Positions 45,340 through 53,911 of a stretch of DNA of 64,000 nt are shown here, piece after piece (the stretch's first letter is position 1; every line of letters begins with the position of its first letter). The translations under genes and the position numbers were made by a program. This DNA is from Paracoccaceae bacterium. GTDB taxonomy: Bacteria > Pseudomonadota > Alphaproteobacteria > Rhodobacterales > Rhodobacteraceae. The stretch spans positions 248,001-312,000 of the forward strand of contig JALHOL010000005.1 in assembly GCA_022843025.1 (NCBI GenBank). Direction: 5' to 3'. Under the pieces are notes generated by a model that was not told the origin of the DNA, searched no databases, and worked only from the letters and a program-made list of their open reading frames with translations.

Positions 45340-46305
45340 CTAAACCTCCGCCTCAACCCCCAGCCCGCGCTCAAGCGCCCGCGCCACGGCCACCGCCGCC
45401 ACGGCCAGATCCTGCAACCCAACACCCGTGCCATCGAACAGCGTGATTTCGTCAGCCGATCCCCGCCCCGGATGCACCCCGGTCAGCACATTGCCCAAAG
45501 GCGTGATGTCGCCCTCGGCCACCAGACCCGCTGCCACGGCATGCTGCGCCTCACCGATGGAAACCGATTGCGCCACCTCATCGGTGAACAGCCGTGCCTT
45601 GGCCACCAGCGCAGGCTCCACCTCCTGCTTGCCCTTGGTATCCGTCCCCATGCAGGCCAGATGCGTGCCCGATGCCACATGCGCCGCCATCAGCGATGCC
45701 GCGGGGGATGAGGTGATGGTGATGATCGCATCCGCCTCGACCATCCGCTCCAGCCCCACCGCCTCGAACGGCAAGCCCAGTTCCGCGGCGACCTCGCCCA
45801 ACTTGGGCAGCATCTCGGGATGCAGGTTCCAGGCGATCACGCGATCCCAGTTCCGCACACGCGCCGCCGCGCGCAACTGGAACCCCGCCTGATGCCCCGC
45901 CCCCACAATGCCCAGCACCCGCGCATCCGCCCGCGCCAGCCGGTCGATCGACAGGGCCGAAGCCGCCGCCGTCCGCAGCGCCGTCAGCAGGTTGCCCCCC
46001 ACCATCGCCGTCGGGCGCCCACTGTCGGGATCGAACAGATAGACCGTCGACTGATGATTGGTGATCCCCCGTGCGGCATTGCCGGGAAAATACCCCCCGG
46101 CCTTCACCCCCAGCATCCCGCCTGCCCGGTCTAGGCCCGACTTGAACCCGTACTGCCGCCCCTCGCCCAACGCCTCGCGCACGACAGGAAAGTTATAGGC
46201 CTCACCCCGCGCCATGGCGGCAAAAGTCGCCTCCACCGCCGCAAAGGCATCGGCAGGCGACACCAGCCCCGCAATCAACGCTTCGGGAACAACCAGCATG
46301 GGCAA
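45340..46305 (-). CDS. bhcD: Iminosuccinate reductase (ornithine cyclodeaminase family)
   Basis: BhcD reduces iminosuccinate to L-aspartate with NADH, closing the beta-hydroxyaspartate cycle by regenerating the amino donor used by BhcA. The 321-residue protein belongs to the ornithine cyclodeaminase/mu-crystallin family, with the dinucleotide site GIVGAGHQAGFQL near 131-143 and conserved LRTAAASALSIDRLA before it. The identification rests on its place after bhcA, B and C in the order known from Paracoccus. A degenerate hairpin repeat fills the 72-bp gap to bhcC. Confidence 0.92.
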   Translation of the reverse strand: MPMLVVPEALIAGLVSPADAFAAVEATFAAMARGEAYNFPVVREALGEGRQYGFKSGLDRAGGMLGVKAGGYFPGNAARGITNHQSTVYLFDPDSGRPTAMVGGNLLTALRTAAASALSIDRLARADARVLGIVGAGHQAGFQLRAAARVRNWDRVIAWNLHPEMLPKLGEVAAELGLPFEAVGLERMVEADAIITITSSPAASLMAAHVASGTHLACMGTDTKGKQEVEPALVAKARLFTDEVAQSVSIGEAQHAVAAGLVAEGDITPLGNVLTGVHPGRGSADEITLFDGTGVGLQDLAVAAVAVARALERGLGVEAEV

Positions 46306-46311
46306 GCCCTT

Positions 46312-46377
46312 TCATCTGTTCAAAAATATCCCCGTCAGAGGCTTGGACCGCATCGCCAAAGCCTCCGGTTGAGGGGA
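46312..46377 (+). repeat. Degenerate dispersed repeat between bhcD and bhcC
   Basis: TTCATCTGTTCAAAAATATCC resembles the conserved lead of the other repeat copies. The GGGGG hairpin is replaced by an imperfect GAGGCTTTGG-like inverted segment (GAGGCTTGG with CCAAAGCCTC). It is a worn copy or an independent hairpin. Confidence 0.4.
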
Positions 46378-47541
46378 TCAATAGGCCTTGCCGCGCGCCG
46401 ATACGGGCCAGACCACCTCGACCTTGCCACCCCGGACGCCCACATACCAATCATGGACGTTGCAGGTCGGGTCGCAATGGCCGGGCACCAGACGCAGCTT
46501 GTCATTCACCTTCAGCACGCCTTGGGGATCGTCGATCACCCCATGCTCATCACTGCACTTGACGTACTTCACATCCGTGCGCCCAAAAATCACCGGCAGC
46601 CCGCTATCCACCGACTGCGCCTTCAGCCCTGCATCGCAGATCGCCTTCTCCGCCTTGGCATGGCTCATAACGCTGGTCAGGATGAACAGCGCATTCTCCC
46701 ATTCCCCCTGATCAATCCGCTTGCCATCCTTGTCCAGAATGCGCCCGTAATCGGCATCCATAAAGGCGTATGACCCGCATTGCAGCTCGTTATACACCCC
46801 CGAATTGCCTTCGAAATAATAGGACCCCGTCCCACCCCCGCCTACGATATCGCAGGCGATCCCCTCAGCCTTCAGCGTATCAACAGCATCCCGCACCATC
46901 GCCACCGCAATGTCGATCTTGGCCTTGCGATCTTCATACTTGTCCATGTGCTGCATTGCGCCCTGATAGGCCTGAAGGCCGCTGAACTTCAGCCCGGGCG
47001 CCGCGTCAATCGCCTTGGCCAAAGCCACCACCGCGGGCGTCGTTGTCACCCCGCAGCGCCCCGCGCCGCAGTCGATCTCCACCAGACATTCGATCGTGGT
47101 GCCATGCTTCACCGCCGCCGCCGACAGGTCCGCCACATTGGCCAAATCATCCACACAGCAGATCGCCCGCGCCCCCAGCTTCGGGATCCGCGCCAGACGG
47201 TCAATCTTGGCCGGATCGCGCACCTGATTGGAAACCAGCACATCCTTGATGCCGCCGCGCGCAAAGACCTCGGCCTCGCTCACCTTCTGGCAGCACACCC
47301 CCACCGATCCGCCCAGCCGCTCCTGCAACAGCGCCACATCCACGGATTTGTGCATCTTGCCATGCACCCGGTGCCGCACGCCCATATCCCGCGCGAACTT
47401 GCCCATCTTCGCAATGTTACGCTCCAGCGCATCCAGATCCAGCACAAGGCAGGGCGTCTGAATATCTGCCTCACTCATCCCCGGCAGGGCCGGAATGTCA
47501 TAGCCCACTTCCAGCCCGTCGAAATCCGTTCTTCCGTCCAT
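46378..47541 (-). CDS. bhcC: erythro-beta-Hydroxyaspartate aldolase
   Basis: BhcC condenses glycine with glyoxylate to (2R,3S)-beta-hydroxyaspartate with PLP and a divalent metal. It belongs to the D-threonine aldolase (DSD1-like) family. The 387-residue protein has the PLP site HRVHGKMHKS (59-68) with Lys62 as likely Schiff base, CGAGRCGV near 165, FVSGGG-like VGGGGTGSYYFEG and the C-terminal metal motif PGHCDPTCNVHDWY. The start ATG at 47541 has AAAGGG 8 nt upstream; ATG 47547 and TTG 47562 are less well placed. It follows bhcB with 5 bp between. Confidence 0.93.
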   Translation of the reverse strand: MDGRTDFDGLEVGYDIPALPGMSEADIQTPCLVLDLDALERNIAKMGKFARDMGVRHRVHGKMHKSVDVALLQERLGGSVGVCCQKVSEAEVFARGGIKDVLVSNQVRDPAKIDRLARIPKLGARAICCVDDLANVADLSAAAVKHGTTIECLVEIDCGAGRCGVTTTPAVVALAKAIDAAPGLKFSGLQAYQGAMQHMDKYEDRKAKIDIAVAMVRDAVDTLKAEGIACDIVGGGGTGSYYFEGNSGVYNELQCGSYAFMDADYGRILDKDGKRIDQGEWENALFILTSVMSHAKAEKAICDAGLKAQSVDSGLPVIFGRTDVKYVKCSDEHGVIDDPQGVLKVNDKLRLVPGHCDPTCNVHDWYVGVRGGKVEVVWPVSARGKAY

Positions 47542-47546
47542 CGTCA

Positions 47547-48518
47547 TCACCCTTTCATCCAAGGCAGCTTGTCCAGATCCACATTCCCGCCGGTCAGGAT
47601 CACCCCCACCCGTTTGCCCCGGAACCGTTCCGGGTTCTTCAGGATCACCGCCAGCGGGACCGAACAGCTGGCCTCAATCACGATCTTCATCCGCTTCCAG
47701 TGCAGCTTCATCGCCTCCACGATCTCATCCTCCGTGGCGGTCAGCACATCGGTCACGTGGTTCTTCACGAAATGCCAGGTCAGGTCCTTCAATGGCACCT
47801 TCAATCCGTCTGCCACCGTATCGGGCGCATCATCGGCGATGATATGGCCTGCCCGGAAACTGCGCGCCGCATCATCGGCATTCACCGGTTCCGCCGCAAA
47901 GATCTCTACCCCCGGCGCGGTCGCAGACAGGGTCAGGCAGGTGCCCGAAATCATCCCGCCCCCGCCAATCGGCGCGACCACGGCCTCCAGCCCCGGCACC
48001 TGCTCCATCAACTCGCGCGAACATGTCCCCTGCCCGGCAATCACGCGCGGGTCGTTATAGGGATGCACGAAATCCGCGCCCGTCCGCGCCTGCACCTCGG
48101 CGAACACCGCCTCACGGCTGCTGGTCGATGGCTCGCATTCCACGATCACCCCGCCATAGCCCCGCACCGCATCCTTCTTGGCATCCGGCGCCGTGCGCGG
48201 CATCACCACCGTGCAAGGAATCCCCCGCCGCCCCGCCGCATAGGACAGGCTCAGCGCATGGTTCCCGCTGCTATGCGTCGCCACCCCCCGCGCGAGTTGA
48301 TCCTCGCGCAGCCCAAAGACGGCATTCGACGCCCCCCGCACCTTGAACGCCCCAGCCTTCTGAAAGTTCTCGCATTTGAAGAACAACTCAGCCCCGGTTA
48401 GCGCGTTCAGATAGCTCGACGTCAAAACCGGAGTCCGGTGGATATACGGCGCAATCCGCCCATGCGCCTCCAGAACATCGTCAAAGGTCGGCACCATCAG
48501 GCCCTGAAAATCCTTCAT
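47547..48518 (-). CDS. bhcB: beta-Hydroxyaspartate dehydratase
   Basis: BhcB dehydrates beta-hydroxyaspartate to iminosuccinate. It is a serine/threonine dehydratase-fold PLP enzyme of 323 residues from ATG 48518. The Schiff-base Lys59 lies in AGAFKVRGA, with SSGNHAL and GGGGMISG binding PLP phosphate. ATG 48518 is chosen because the AAGGAG site stands 10 nt before it and only 1-2 nt before the in-frame ATG at 48527. It lies third to last in the minus-strand bhcA-B-C-D order. Confidence 0.92.
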   Translation of the reverse strand: MKDFQGLMVPTFDDVLEAHGRIAPYIHRTPVLTSSYLNALTGAELFFKCENFQKAGAFKVRGASNAVFGLREDQLARGVATHSSGNHALSLSYAAGRRGIPCTVVMPRTAPDAKKDAVRGYGGVIVECEPSTSSREAVFAEVQARTGADFVHPYNDPRVIAGQGTCSRELMEQVPGLEAVVAPIGGGGMISGTCLTLSATAPGVEIFAAEPVNADDAARSFRAGHIIADDAPDTVADGLKVPLKDLTWHFVKNHVTDVLTATEDEIVEAMKLHWKRMKIVIEASCSVPLAVILKNPERFRGKRVGVILTGGNVDLDKLPWMKG

Positions 48519-48532
48519 CCTGCCCATTCTCC

Positions 48533-48580
48533 TTTGTGCAAGTATCCTCCGGGGGTCCGGGGGTGGAAAACCCCCGGTCC
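48533..48580 (+). repeat. Dispersed hairpin repeat between bhcB and bhcA
   Basis: CTTTGTGCAAGTATCC then GGGGGTCC lead to the stem CCGGGGGT (48557-48564), loop GGAAA and ACCCCCGG (48570-48577). It faces opposite to the bhc genes, unlike the copies at 33346 and 43675. It occupies most of the 73-bp gap. Confidence 0.65.
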
Positions 48581-48591
48581 CGCACCCACCG

Positions 48592-49782
48592 CTACTCCGC
48601 CGCCAAGGCCATCGGCACCGCCGACCCGCGATAGAACTCCGCTGCCGCCGCCACCCCGGACCCCAGCTTCACCGGCCAGCCCAGATCGGCCATGCACATC
48701 TCGGCTGTGGCCAGACCCGCCAGCACCATCACATCGGTCAGCATCCCCAGATGCCCGATGCGGAACACCTTGCCCGCCACCTCGCCCAGCCCCACACCAA
48801 AGGCCACGCCGTATTTGTCAGCCGCCAGCTTCACCAGATCGGTCCCGTTGCACCCGTCCGGGACCACCACCGCCGTCACCGTGTCGGAATACAGATCCGG
48901 CGACACCGCACAGGGTCGCATCCCCCAGGCGGCCACCGCACGGCGCACCCCTTCGGCCAGCCTTGCATGGCGGGCATAGACGGCCTCCAGCCCCTCATCC
49001 TCCAGCATCTCCACCGCCTTCGCGAGGCCAGAGATCAACCCCACCGCCGGGGTGTAAGGATACCCCCCCGCCGCATAGCTTTTCAGCATGTCTCGGAAAT
49101 CGAAAAAGGTGCGCGGCAGCCCCGCCCCTTCCATCGCCGCCAGCGCCTTGTCGGAAACCCCAAGGATCGCCAACCCCGCTGGCAGCATGAAACCCTTCTG
49201 GCTGCCGGCCACGGCGATATCCACGCCCCAACCCGCCATCTCAAACGGCATCGACCCGATGGAAGAAACGCCGTCCACAAACAACAGCGCGCCATGCCCC
49301 GCCGCATCCATCGCGCGGCGTATCCCCGCGATGTCCGACTTCACCCCTGTCGCCGTCTCATTATGCGTGGCCAGCACCGCCTTGATCCGCCCCGCCCCAT
49401 CGGCCCGCAATGCCGCCTCGATGGCGGCCACCGGCGCACCCTGCCCCCAAGGCGTCTCGATGATCTGCACGTTCAACCCGTGCCGCTGGCACAAGTCGAT
49501 CCAGCGATGGCTGAACATCCCGAACCGCGCCGCCAGCACCGTATCCCCCGCCGACAGCGTGTTGCTGATCGCGGCTTCCCAACCGCCCGTCCCGGTGGAC
49601 GGCAGGATGATCACCTCACCCCCACCCATCCGCAGCACGCGCCGCACGCCATCCACCGCAGGCTTGAACAGCCGCGCAAAGGCGGGTGACCGATGGTCGA
49701 TCGTCGGCATGTCACAGGCCTTGCGGATCGCTTCAGGAATATTGGTGGGGCCGGGAATGAACAGCGGATTCTGGAACGACAT
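48592..49782 (-). CDS. bhcA: L-aspartate:glyoxylate aminotransferase
   Basis: BhcA transfers the amino group from aspartate to glyoxylate, making glycine and oxaloacetate. The 396-residue protein is in the alanine-glyoxylate/serine-pyruvate aminotransferase family (fold type I). It has the N-terminal FIPGPTNIPEAIRKA, STGTGGWEAA for PLP phosphate near 62-71, FVDGVSSIGS and the Schiff-base Lys196 in GSQKGF. It leads the bhc operon. Its start faces the divergent regulator bhcR across 164 bp that contain an AT-rich repeated operator candidate. Confidence 0.93.
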   Translation of the reverse strand: MSFQNPLFIPGPTNIPEAIRKACDMPTIDHRSPAFARLFKPAVDGVRRVLRMGGGEVIILPSTGTGGWEAAISNTLSAGDTVLAARFGMFSHRWIDLCQRHGLNVQIIETPWGQGAPVAAIEAALRADGAGRIKAVLATHNETATGVKSDIAGIRRAMDAAGHGALLFVDGVSSIGSMPFEMAGWGVDIAVAGSQKGFMLPAGLAILGVSDKALAAMEGAGLPRTFFDFRDMLKSYAAGGYPYTPAVGLISGLAKAVEMLEDEGLEAVYARHARLAEGVRRAVAAWGMRPCAVSPDLYSDTVTAVVVPDGCNGTDLVKLAADKYGVAFGVGLGEVAGKVFRIGHLGMLTDVMVLAGLATAEMCMADLGWPVKLGSGVAAAAEFYRGSAVPMALAAE

Positions 49783-49840
49783 CGGCGCTTCCTCTGAAAT
49801 CTATGCTGCGACATTAGGCGCAGCATCCCCACTGCACAAT

Positions 49841-49866
49841 TTTTTCGAAAAGATTTTTCAAAAAGC
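49841..49866. promoter_or_regulatory. Tandem 13-bp repeats between bhcA and bhcR (BhcR operator candidate)
   Basis: TTTTTCGAAAAGA (49841-49853) is followed directly by TTTTTCAAAAAGC (49854-49866), identical at 11 of 13 positions. Each contains a near-palindrome (TTTTCGAAAA). They form the AT-rich core of the intergenic region between the divergent bhcA and bhcR genes, where IclR-type regulators usually bind. Confidence 0.5.
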
Positions 49867-49946
49867 GGAAAATGTCCTATTCTCTATATAAATCAGACAC
49901 TCCCGCTTTTTCACCCGCCGCCACCCCATCGCAGTTAGGCCCGAAC

Positions 49947-50762
49947 ATGCCCACAACCCCCCGCCCCCGTGGCCGCCCCAAGGCCTTCAACGACAAGACC
50001 GATCAGAACACCGTACAGGCGCTTGACCGCGCGCTTGGCCTGCTGACCACACTCGCCGCCGCACCCGGCCTGACGCTCTCGGAACTGGCCGAAACCTCCG
50101 GTCAGGCCGTCGCCACCGTCTACCGCGCCCTCGTCACGCTTCAGGGCCATGGCATGGTCGAACTCGAAGAACCGGGCCAAATCTGGCATATCGGCCCCGG
50201 TGCGTTTCGCGTCGGCTCCGCCTTCCTGCGCCGGACAAAAGTCGTCGAACGCTCCCGCGCCCCGATGGATCAGTTGATGCGCGACAGCGGCGAAACCGCC
50301 AATCTGGGGGTGGAGGTGGGCGATCAGGTCCTGTTCCTGTCACAGGTCGAAACCCATCAGGCCATCCGCGCCTTCTTCCCGCCCGGCACCATGGCCCCAA
50401 TGCATGTCTCCGGCATCGGCAAGGCCCTACTGGCCTGGTATCCCGAAGAGAAAACCCGCGGCATCCTTGCCCGCCGGGGGCTCGAACGCTTCACCACCCT
50501 CACCCACACCTCCGAAACCGCCCTCCTGCGCGACCTCGCCCGCGCCCGCGAACGCGGCTTCGCGATTGATGATCAGGAACGCGCCGAAGGCATGCGCTGC
50601 GTCGCCGCTCCCATTTTCAACAGCCATGGCGAACCCATCGCAGGCCTTTCCGTCAGCGGCCCCGCCTTCCGCATGGGCCTGTCCGACGCCACCCGCATCG
50701 GCACCCTGGTCCGCACCGCCGCCGACAAGGTGACAGAGGCGACAGGCGGCACCCGTCCCTGA
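49947..50762 (+). CDS. bhcR: IclR-family regulator of the beta-hydroxyaspartate cycle
   Basis: BhcR controls the bhc operon in response to glyoxylate. The 271-residue protein has an N-terminal basic arm (PTTPRPRGRPKAF), the IclR winged helix (LDRALGLLTTLAAAPGLTLSELAETSGQAVATVYRALVTL, about 29-68) and the C-terminal effector domain (MHVSGIGKALLAW, near 153). The start ATG at 49947 is chosen because the protein then begins at the conserved RGRPK arm. An in-frame ATG at 49872 would add a 25-residue leader that overlaps the operator region. It is divergent from bhcA. Confidence 0.9.
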   Translation: MPTTPRPRGRPKAFNDKTDQNTVQALDRALGLLTTLAAAPGLTLSELAETSGQAVATVYRALVTLQGHGMVELEEPGQIWHIGPGAFRVGSAFLRRTKVVERSRAPMDQLMRDSGETANLGVEVGDQVLFLSQVETHQAIRAFFPPGTMAPMHVSGIGKALLAWYPEEKTRGILARRGLERFTTLTHTSETALLRDLARARERGFAIDDQERAEGMRCVAAPIFNSHGEPIAGLSVSGPAFRMGLSDATRIGTLVRTAADKVTEATGGTRP

Positions 50763-50771
50763 CCCCTGCAA

Positions 50772-50948
50772 TTCTTCTCTGCTTAAATATCCGCGGGGGT
50801 GAAGCGCGCCCGGACGGCCTTTCTGTGAAAGGCCGTCAGCGCCGAACGCACGATGGCCATGCCATCGGGCCGGGTTGGGCGCGCGAACGCGCGACCGGGG
50901 GCGGCAGCCCCCACCCCCTTCTGACGGGGCGAAGTCCCCGGCAGAAGG
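50772..50948. repeat. Repeat lead followed by an array of five hairpins between bhcR and the MalY gene
   Basis: TTCTCTGCTTAAATATCC at the start matches the lead of the dispersed repeat. Five inverted repeats follow: GACGGCCTTTC/GAAAGGCCGTC (50813-50837), CGATGGC/GCCATCG (50851-50867), CGCGCG/CGCGCG (50880-50893), GGGGGC/GCCCCC (50897-50912), and CCTTCTG/CAGAAGG (50917-50948) enclosing an inner GGGG/CCCC. All stems are perfect. It lies between convergent genes and fills the gap. Confidence 0.75.
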
Positions 50949-50989
50949 TCAAGAAAAATGCCGCGGCACGCGGCGCCGCTCAACAGCCG

Positions 50990-52162
50990 CTATTGCAGGT
51001 CGCGAAACGCCGCCTGCATCCGCGCCACTGCCTCAACCACCTGCGCGCGGGGCGCGGCGATGTTGAAGCGCAGGAAATGCTCCCCGCCCAGACCAAAGCT
51101 CACCCCGTGATTGGTGGCGATCCGCGCCTCCTTCTCCACCCGCGCGATGAACTCGGCCGGCGCCATTCCGGTGCCGGAAAAATCCAGCCAGGCCAGATAG
51201 GTCGCCTCCAGCTTCATCGACCGCAGCCCGGGAATGGCCGCCATGCCCTCATCAAACACCTGCCGGTTGCCATCCAGATAGCCCATCAAGCCATCCACCC
51301 ATTCTGCCCCCTCGGGCGAATAGGCCGCCGTCGCCATATGCATGCCAAAGCTGTTGCCCGAAATGCCCAGCGCCGCCATCCGCCCCGCAAACTTCGCCTT
51401 CAGCACCGGATCGGTGATGATCACATTCCCCGTATGGCTGCCCGCGATGTTGAAGGTCTTGGTCGTCGCCGTCATCATCACCAATCGGTCCGCAATCTCC
51501 GGCGCGGCCAAGGGCATCGGCACATGCTTTTGCCCCGGAAAGACCAGATCATGGTGAATCTCGTCCGACACCAATATCAGGTCATGCCGCACACAGAACT
51601 CCGCCACCCCGCGCAATTCCGCCGCCGTCCAGACCCGCCCCCCCGGATTGTGCGGCGAGCAGAGGAGGAACATCCGCTCCCGCCCCGTCATCATCGCGTC
51701 CCAGGCGTCAAAATCCATCTCGTAGCGGCCATCAACCATCGCCAGCGGGCATTCCACCACTACCCGCCCCGCCGCTTTGATCGTGCGGGCAAAGGCGTGG
51801 TAAACGGGCGTGGTCAGCACCACCCCATCCCCCGGCGCGGTGAATGCGTCCAGACACAGGCCCGTGCCGTTCACCAACCCATGGGTGGTGAAAATTTCCT
51901 CGCGCGCCACGGCCCAGCCATGCCGCGCCTGCATCCACCACTGGATCGCCTCCAGATAGGCGCTGTCATCGCCGAAATAGCCGTAAACCCCATGCTCGGC
52001 CATCCGCTCCACCGCGCGCTGCACGCAGGCCGGCGGGCGAAACTCCATGTCGGCCACCCACATGGCCAACCCGCCCTCGGCAGGCACACCATAGAGTTTC
52101 TCCATCATGTCCCATTTCACGCAATGCGTGCCACGCCGGTCAATCGGGGTATCAAAGCTCAT
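50990..52162 (-). CDS. MalY/PatB-family PLP aminotransferase (cystathionine beta-lyase-like)
   Basis: The 390-residue protein is a fold type I PLP enzyme of the MalY/PatB group, which cleave C-S bonds of cystathionine or cysteine and can transaminate. The N-terminus DTPIDRRGTHCVKWD is family-typical. SPHNPGG near 190, the Asp-Tyr pair SDEIHHDL near 220 and the Schiff-base Lys in TATTKTFNIAGSHTGN near 247 are present. ATG 52162 is chosen since the family starts here; an in-frame ATG at 52282 would add 40 non-matching residues. It stands alone, convergent to bhcR. Confidence 0.85.
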   Translation of the reverse strand: MSFDTPIDRRGTHCVKWDMMEKLYGVPAEGGLAMWVADMEFRPPACVQRAVERMAEHGVYGYFGDDSAYLEAIQWWMQARHGWAVAREEIFTTHGLVNGTGLCLDAFTAPGDGVVLTTPVYHAFARTIKAAGRVVVECPLAMVDGRYEMDFDAWDAMMTGRERMFLLCSPHNPGGRVWTAAELRGVAEFCVRHDLILVSDEIHHDLVFPGQKHVPMPLAAPEIADRLVMMTATTKTFNIAGSHTGNVIITDPVLKAKFAGRMAALGISGNSFGMHMATAAYSPEGAEWVDGLMGYLDGNRQVFDEGMAAIPGLRSMKLEATYLAWLDFSGTGMAPAEFIARVEKEARIATNHGVSFGLGGEHFLRFNIAAPRAQVVEAVARMQAAFRDLQ

Positions 52163-52383
52163 CTCGGCCCTCTGTTCTGTGGTCCCGGACAGGAATAGCA
52201 ACGCCGGACGCTTGTTCCAACCCAGTTTTTTAAACGTGAAAAATTTCCTTCCATACTCAGCTTTAGAGAGAAGTTTTTCCAATAACTCCAGAAAAGTCGG
52301 AACTTACTTCCCAACAAATCACCCTCTGCGCCCCTCACGCCCCGCCATTGCGCGAAAGGCCGGTTTTCCGTAAATCATGCGAC

Positions 52384-52908
52384 ATGATCCGCCCCATCCT
52401 GCTCCATCCCGACCCGCGCCTCAAGAAGCTCTGCGATCCCGTCGCCGAGATCACGCCCGAACTTGGCCAACTCGCCGAAGACATGCTGCAAACTATGTAT
52501 GCAGCACCGGGTATCGGCCTTGCCGCGCCGCAGATCGGGGTGATGAAACGGCTGGTCGTGATGGATTGCGTCAAGGGCGACACCGATCCCCCCCGCCCCA
52601 TCGCCCTGTTCAACCCGGAAATCACCTGGGTTTCCGAAGAACTCTCCAGCTATGAGGAAGGCTGCCTTTCCATCCCCGACCAATATGCCGATGTGCAGCG
52701 CCCCGCCGAGGTGCGCGTCCGCTGGCTGGGTCTTGATGGGAAACAGCAGGAAGAACAGTTCGCCGGCCTCTGGGCCACCTGCGTGCAGCATGAAATCGAC
52801 CATCTCAATGGCAAGCTGTTCATCGACTATCTCGGCCCCCTGAAACGCCAGATGATCACCCGCAAGATGGAAAAGCTGAAACGCGAACGTGCGCGGTTCG
52901 GGGAATGA
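52384..52908 (+). CDS. def: Peptide deformylase (first of three)
   Basis: This enzyme removes the formyl group from new proteins. The 174-residue chain has all three motifs: GIGLAAPQ (about 42-49), EGCLS with the metal Cys near 97, and QHEIDHLNG with two His ligands and the catalytic Glu near 138-146. It is the housekeeping copy by length and intact motifs. ATG 52384 places the family start (IRPILLHPDPRLK) at the N-terminus; an in-frame ATG at 52348 is possible but less likely. The next paralogue overlaps it by 4 bp. Confidence 0.95.
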   Translation: MIRPILLHPDPRLKKLCDPVAEITPELGQLAEDMLQTMYAAPGIGLAAPQIGVMKRLVVMDCVKGDTDPPRPIALFNPEITWVSEELSSYEEGCLSIPDQYADVQRPAEVRVRWLGLDGKQQEEQFAGLWATCVQHEIDHLNGKLFIDYLGPLKRQMITRKMEKLKRERARFGE

Positions 52909-53411
52909 CCGTTCTGCCCATCCTGCACTGGCCCGATCCGTGCCTGTCCACCCCCTGCGCACCCGCCTCGGTCACCGACGCGGTCCGCAAAGTCGCCGCC
53001 GACATGCTGGAAACCATGTATGCCGCCCCCGGCCGTGGCCTTGCCGCACCGCAGGTGGGCCATCCGATCCGGCTCTTCGTGATGGATGTCACATGGAAGG
53101 AAGGCACCCCCGCCCCGCGCATCTGCCTGAACCCTGAAATCCTCTGGCGGTCTGACACCACTGCAACCGGGATCGAAGGTTGCCTCTCCATCCCCGGCAT
53201 CACCACCGATATCACCCGCGCCACCGACGTTCGCCTGCGCTGGACCGATCTTGATGGCACCACCCAAGACGAAACGCTCTCCGGTTTCGCCGCGATCTGC
53301 GCCCAGCACGAATATGACCATCTCGATGGGATCGTGACCTTCGACCGCCTTTCCCCAGCCGCCCGCGCAACCGCGCTTGCTACCTATACCGCCACGCAGG
53401 CCCTGGCATGA
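52905..53411 (+). CDS. def: Peptide deformylase paralogue (second of three)
   Basis: At 168 residues it keeps GRGLAAPQ (about 43-50), EGCLS with the metal Cys, and QHEYDHLDG with both His ligands and the catalytic Glu, so it should be active. It differs from the first copy by a Tyr for Ile in motif III and a shorter C-terminus. The family is usually one gene per genome; tandem duplication in this class of bacteria has been seen. It is coupled by ATGA to its neighbours. Confidence 0.9.
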   Translation: MTVLPILHWPDPCLSTPCAPASVTDAVRKVAADMLETMYAAPGRGLAAPQVGHPIRLFVMDVTWKEGTPAPRICLNPEILWRSDTTATGIEGCLSIPGITTDITRATDVRLRWTDLDGTTQDETLSGFAAICAQHEYDHLDGIVTFDRLSPAARATALATYTATQALA

Positions 53412-53911
53412 CCGCGCGCCCCTGCCTGCCCTGGCCCCACCCGATCCTGAAAACCCCCGCCGCCACCGTGGCCGCCATCACCGATGACATCCGCGCCATC
53501 TGGGCCGACATGATCGACACGATGGAGGCCATGCCCGGCTACGGACTCGCCGCCGTGCAGATCGGTATCCCCCTGCGTCTTGCCGTCGTGGATTGCTCCA
53601 CCGAACGCGGGCAGGCCATCCGCATGGCGAACCCCGAAATCCTGCATGCCAGCGTGCAACCCCGCGACCACGAGGAAGCCTCGCCCAACCTTCCCGGCGT
53701 GTCGGCCCTCATCACCCGCCCCCGAGCCGTCACCGTCCGCTACCTGAACGAAAAGGGCGAAATCGAAGATCGCGATTTCGTCCATCTCTGGGCCACCTCG
53801 GCGCAGCATCAGATCGACCATCTGGCCGGCAAGATGTATTTCGACCATCTCTCGCCGCTCAAACGCAAGATGCTGCTGGCCAAGGCGGAAAAGCTGCGGA
53901 GGCGGGGATGA
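53408..53911 (+). CDS. Degenerate peptide deformylase paralogue (third of three)
   Basis: The 167-residue chain has the deformylase fold with motif I altered to GYGLAAVQ. Motif II EGCLS is replaced by SPNLP, which removes the metal-binding Cys, and motif III is QHQIDHLAG, where the catalytic Glu is Gln. Both His ligands remain. It is therefore unlikely to deformylate by the normal mechanism; it may bind nascent chains or another substrate, or act with the other copies. The frame is intact and it overlaps its neighbours by ATGA, so it is retained rather than decaying. Confidence 0.9.
   Translation: MTARPCLPWPHPILKTPAATVAAITDDIRAIWADMIDTMEAMPGYGLAAVQIGIPLRLAVVDCSTERGQAIRMANPEILHASVQPRDHEEASPNLPGVSALITRPRAVTVRYLNEKGEIEDRDFVHLWATSAQHQIDHLAGKMYFDHLSPLKRKMLLAKAEKLRRRG

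Noticed and set aside
52905-53911. Tandem def genes as one frameshifted gene or assembly artefact
   Set aside because: The three proteins differ throughout, each has its own complete fold and coupled start, so they are old paralogues.
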